Assembly (NCBI RefSeq): GCF_004769665.1
Contig: NZ_RQGG01000005.1
Coordinates: 16,295 to 80,294 of the forward strand
Direction of reading: 5' to 3'
Source of the DNA: Leptospira kemamanensis
GTDB taxonomy: Bacteria; Spirochaetota; Leptospiria; Leptospirales; Leptospiraceae
DNA length: 64,000 bases
Made by a program: the position numbers and the translations under genes. Every line of letters begins with the position of its first letter. The stretch's first letter is position 1. This document shows, one piece after another, positions 63,035-64,000 of the stretch. The notes under the pieces are model-generated. The model was not told the DNA's origin. It saw nothing but the letters and a program-made list of their open reading frames with translations, and did not search any database.

Positions 63035-64000
63035 AAACATCATTACTCTTTCTATTATTGATAAACATATTTTCCTTCATCATTTTCGGCTTCTTTCCTG
63101 AACTATATATCGCACTTCCTATTTTGATCCTTGGTTTTGCAATCTTCAGTTTTTACCAATGTATCAAGGTGTTTAAAAGAATTGAGAATAAAAAAGAATT
63201 CCTTATCTATTCTATAGCATTAACTTCTATATTTTTATGCATTATCTATATAGTTGAAATCCGATGGAGCATCAATCCATTTGGCATGATTGATGCTTAT
63301 GCAATGTGGGTAGGGAAAGGAAGAGTCATTGCATTGGGAATTTTAAACGAAGACCCAATACCACTATGGAATTCTTATTGGCGCATGCCAAACTATCCTC
63401 TAGGAATTCCATTTTTACATGCGAACGTTTCGATTGTATTTCCCGAAACAGAAACATTTTTAACTCTAATCAAACTTCCAAATTATTTTTTCTTGTTCAT
63501 CGTATATATTTTCTTATTGGGCAGAGTTCTTTCTATTAAACACAAGTATGGGAAAATTATATTTCTTTTGGTTTCAGGAGTATTTTTGTTTCAACCAAAC
63601 TATCTTTTAGTAAATTCCGACCTATGCGCAGATTTCCCAGTTTCCGTATTACTTGCCTTAGTTACATACTTCCTCTTAGAACTAAATGAAAAAAAAACAA
63701 TCGTATGGTTAATCCTAACTGCAGCATTATTGATCAATGTCAAAAGCGAAGCATTAATTATTTCATTTATATCACTAATTTTTATGTTTGGATTACTTTT
63801 CTCAAATAAAGAGAATCTATTTAAACCTTTTCTCCTTTCTCTTTTCCTAGTTGCTATTTTTGCCAGTCCCACATGGTATTTAATTGCAAAAGGAAGTTTT
63901 TTATCTACTGATTTCAAAGATGTAAGTAAGTCTACCTTTCAAATTGAATTTTTGTTTAATAGGATCTTCAATAAAGATGTATGGACTTTGATTATAAAAT
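63031..64000 (+). CDS. large membrane protein, N-terminal part (cut by window end), GT-C-like
   Basis: The frame is open to the window end (323 codons). Several membrane helices alternate with loops; the first long loop has SINPFGMIDAYAMWVGKGRV and WNSYWRMPNYPLGIPFLH. An acidic residue in the first extracytoplasmic loop and this layout suggest a GT-C type transferase, but the C-terminal half is missing. Start by ATGA overlap with the preceding gene. Identity remains open. Confidence 0.6.
   Translation, partial: MKTSLLFLLLINIFSFIIFGFFPELYIALPILILGFAIFSFYQCIKVFKRIENKKEFLIYSIALTSIFLCIIYIVEIRWSINPFGMIDAYAMWVGKGRVIALGILNEDPIPLWNSYWRMPNYPLGIPFLHANVSIVFPETETFLTLIKLPNYFFLFIVYIFLLGRVLSIKHKYGKIIFLLVSGVFLFQPNYLLVNSDLCADFPVSVLLALVTYFLLELNEKKTIVWLILTAALLINVKSEALIISFISLIFMFGLLFSNKENLFKPFLLSLFLVAIFASPTWYLIAKGSFLSTDFKDVSKSTFQIEFLFNRIFNKDVWTLIIK

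Overview
The window is a moderately AT-rich stretch of a spirochaete chromosome, most likely a Leptospira of the saprophytic (biflexa) group. This rests on the proteins themselves: a Leptospira-like RNA polymerase and ribosomal protein set, RpoB with Asn at the E. coli 531 position, ADP-heptose epimerase, and an orphan signalling repertoire. It is an inference, not a database result. No insertion sequence, phage gene or CRISPR array is visible. Coding density is very high, many genes overlap by ATGA, and no gene-free gap exceeds about 215 bases.

Layout. Bases 1-5332 hold a minus-strand SUF iron-sulfur operon (sufC-sufD-Rieske-sufS-sufU-sufT) that runs into a gamma-glutamyltranspeptidase gene cut by the window edge. 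A Fur/PerR-like palindrome abuts its -10 box. Bases 5359-12918 carry, on the minus strand, ccmA-ccmB-ccmC (haem export for cytochrome c), a response regulator/PP2C phosphatase, purC-purS-purQ, glgC and an EAL-domain protein. Bases 12927-23028 are mixed: a TPR protein, an orphan peptide-type ABC ATPase, HMG-CoA lyase, a DUF2400 protein, tRNA-Glu and tRNA-Lys, purA-hisZ, a large acyltransferase/glycerol-3-phosphate dehydrogenase fusion and a PAS histidine kinase.

Bases 23143-53056 (minus strand) are one continuous transcription-translation super-cluster. In transcription order: tRNA-Thr, tRNA-Trp, secE, nusG, rplK, rplA, rplJ, rplL, rpoB, rpoC, rpsL, rpsG, an EF-G-like GTPase, tuf, then the S10, spc and alpha operons down to rpoA and rplQ. 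Three genes are too short or too unusual to stand out: rpmJ, rpmD and infA. The infA gene appears to start with CTG. Internal terminator-like hairpins lie between rplL and rpoB and between rpsG and the EF-G-like gene, and a structured leader lies between rpoC and rpsL.

Bases 53270-62411 hold a HATPase-only protein, a short-chain dehydrogenase, an ArsR-type regulator, hldD, a UbiD decarboxylase, an App1-like (DUF2183) protein, a DPM-type glycosyltransferase and a multi-pass membrane protein. The last 1.5 kb is more AT-rich and holds a small unknown membrane-anchored protein overlapping a large membrane protein that runs off the window.

I see no obvious new defence or mobile system. The most interesting items are the acyltransferase-GpsA fusion with a broken Gly-rich motif, the CTG-initiated infA, the divergent EF-G in the fusA slot with a promoter apparently built into the preceding terminator, the Fur-family box on the suf promoter, and the HhH-GPD/FeS-like C-terminus of the DUF2400 protein.
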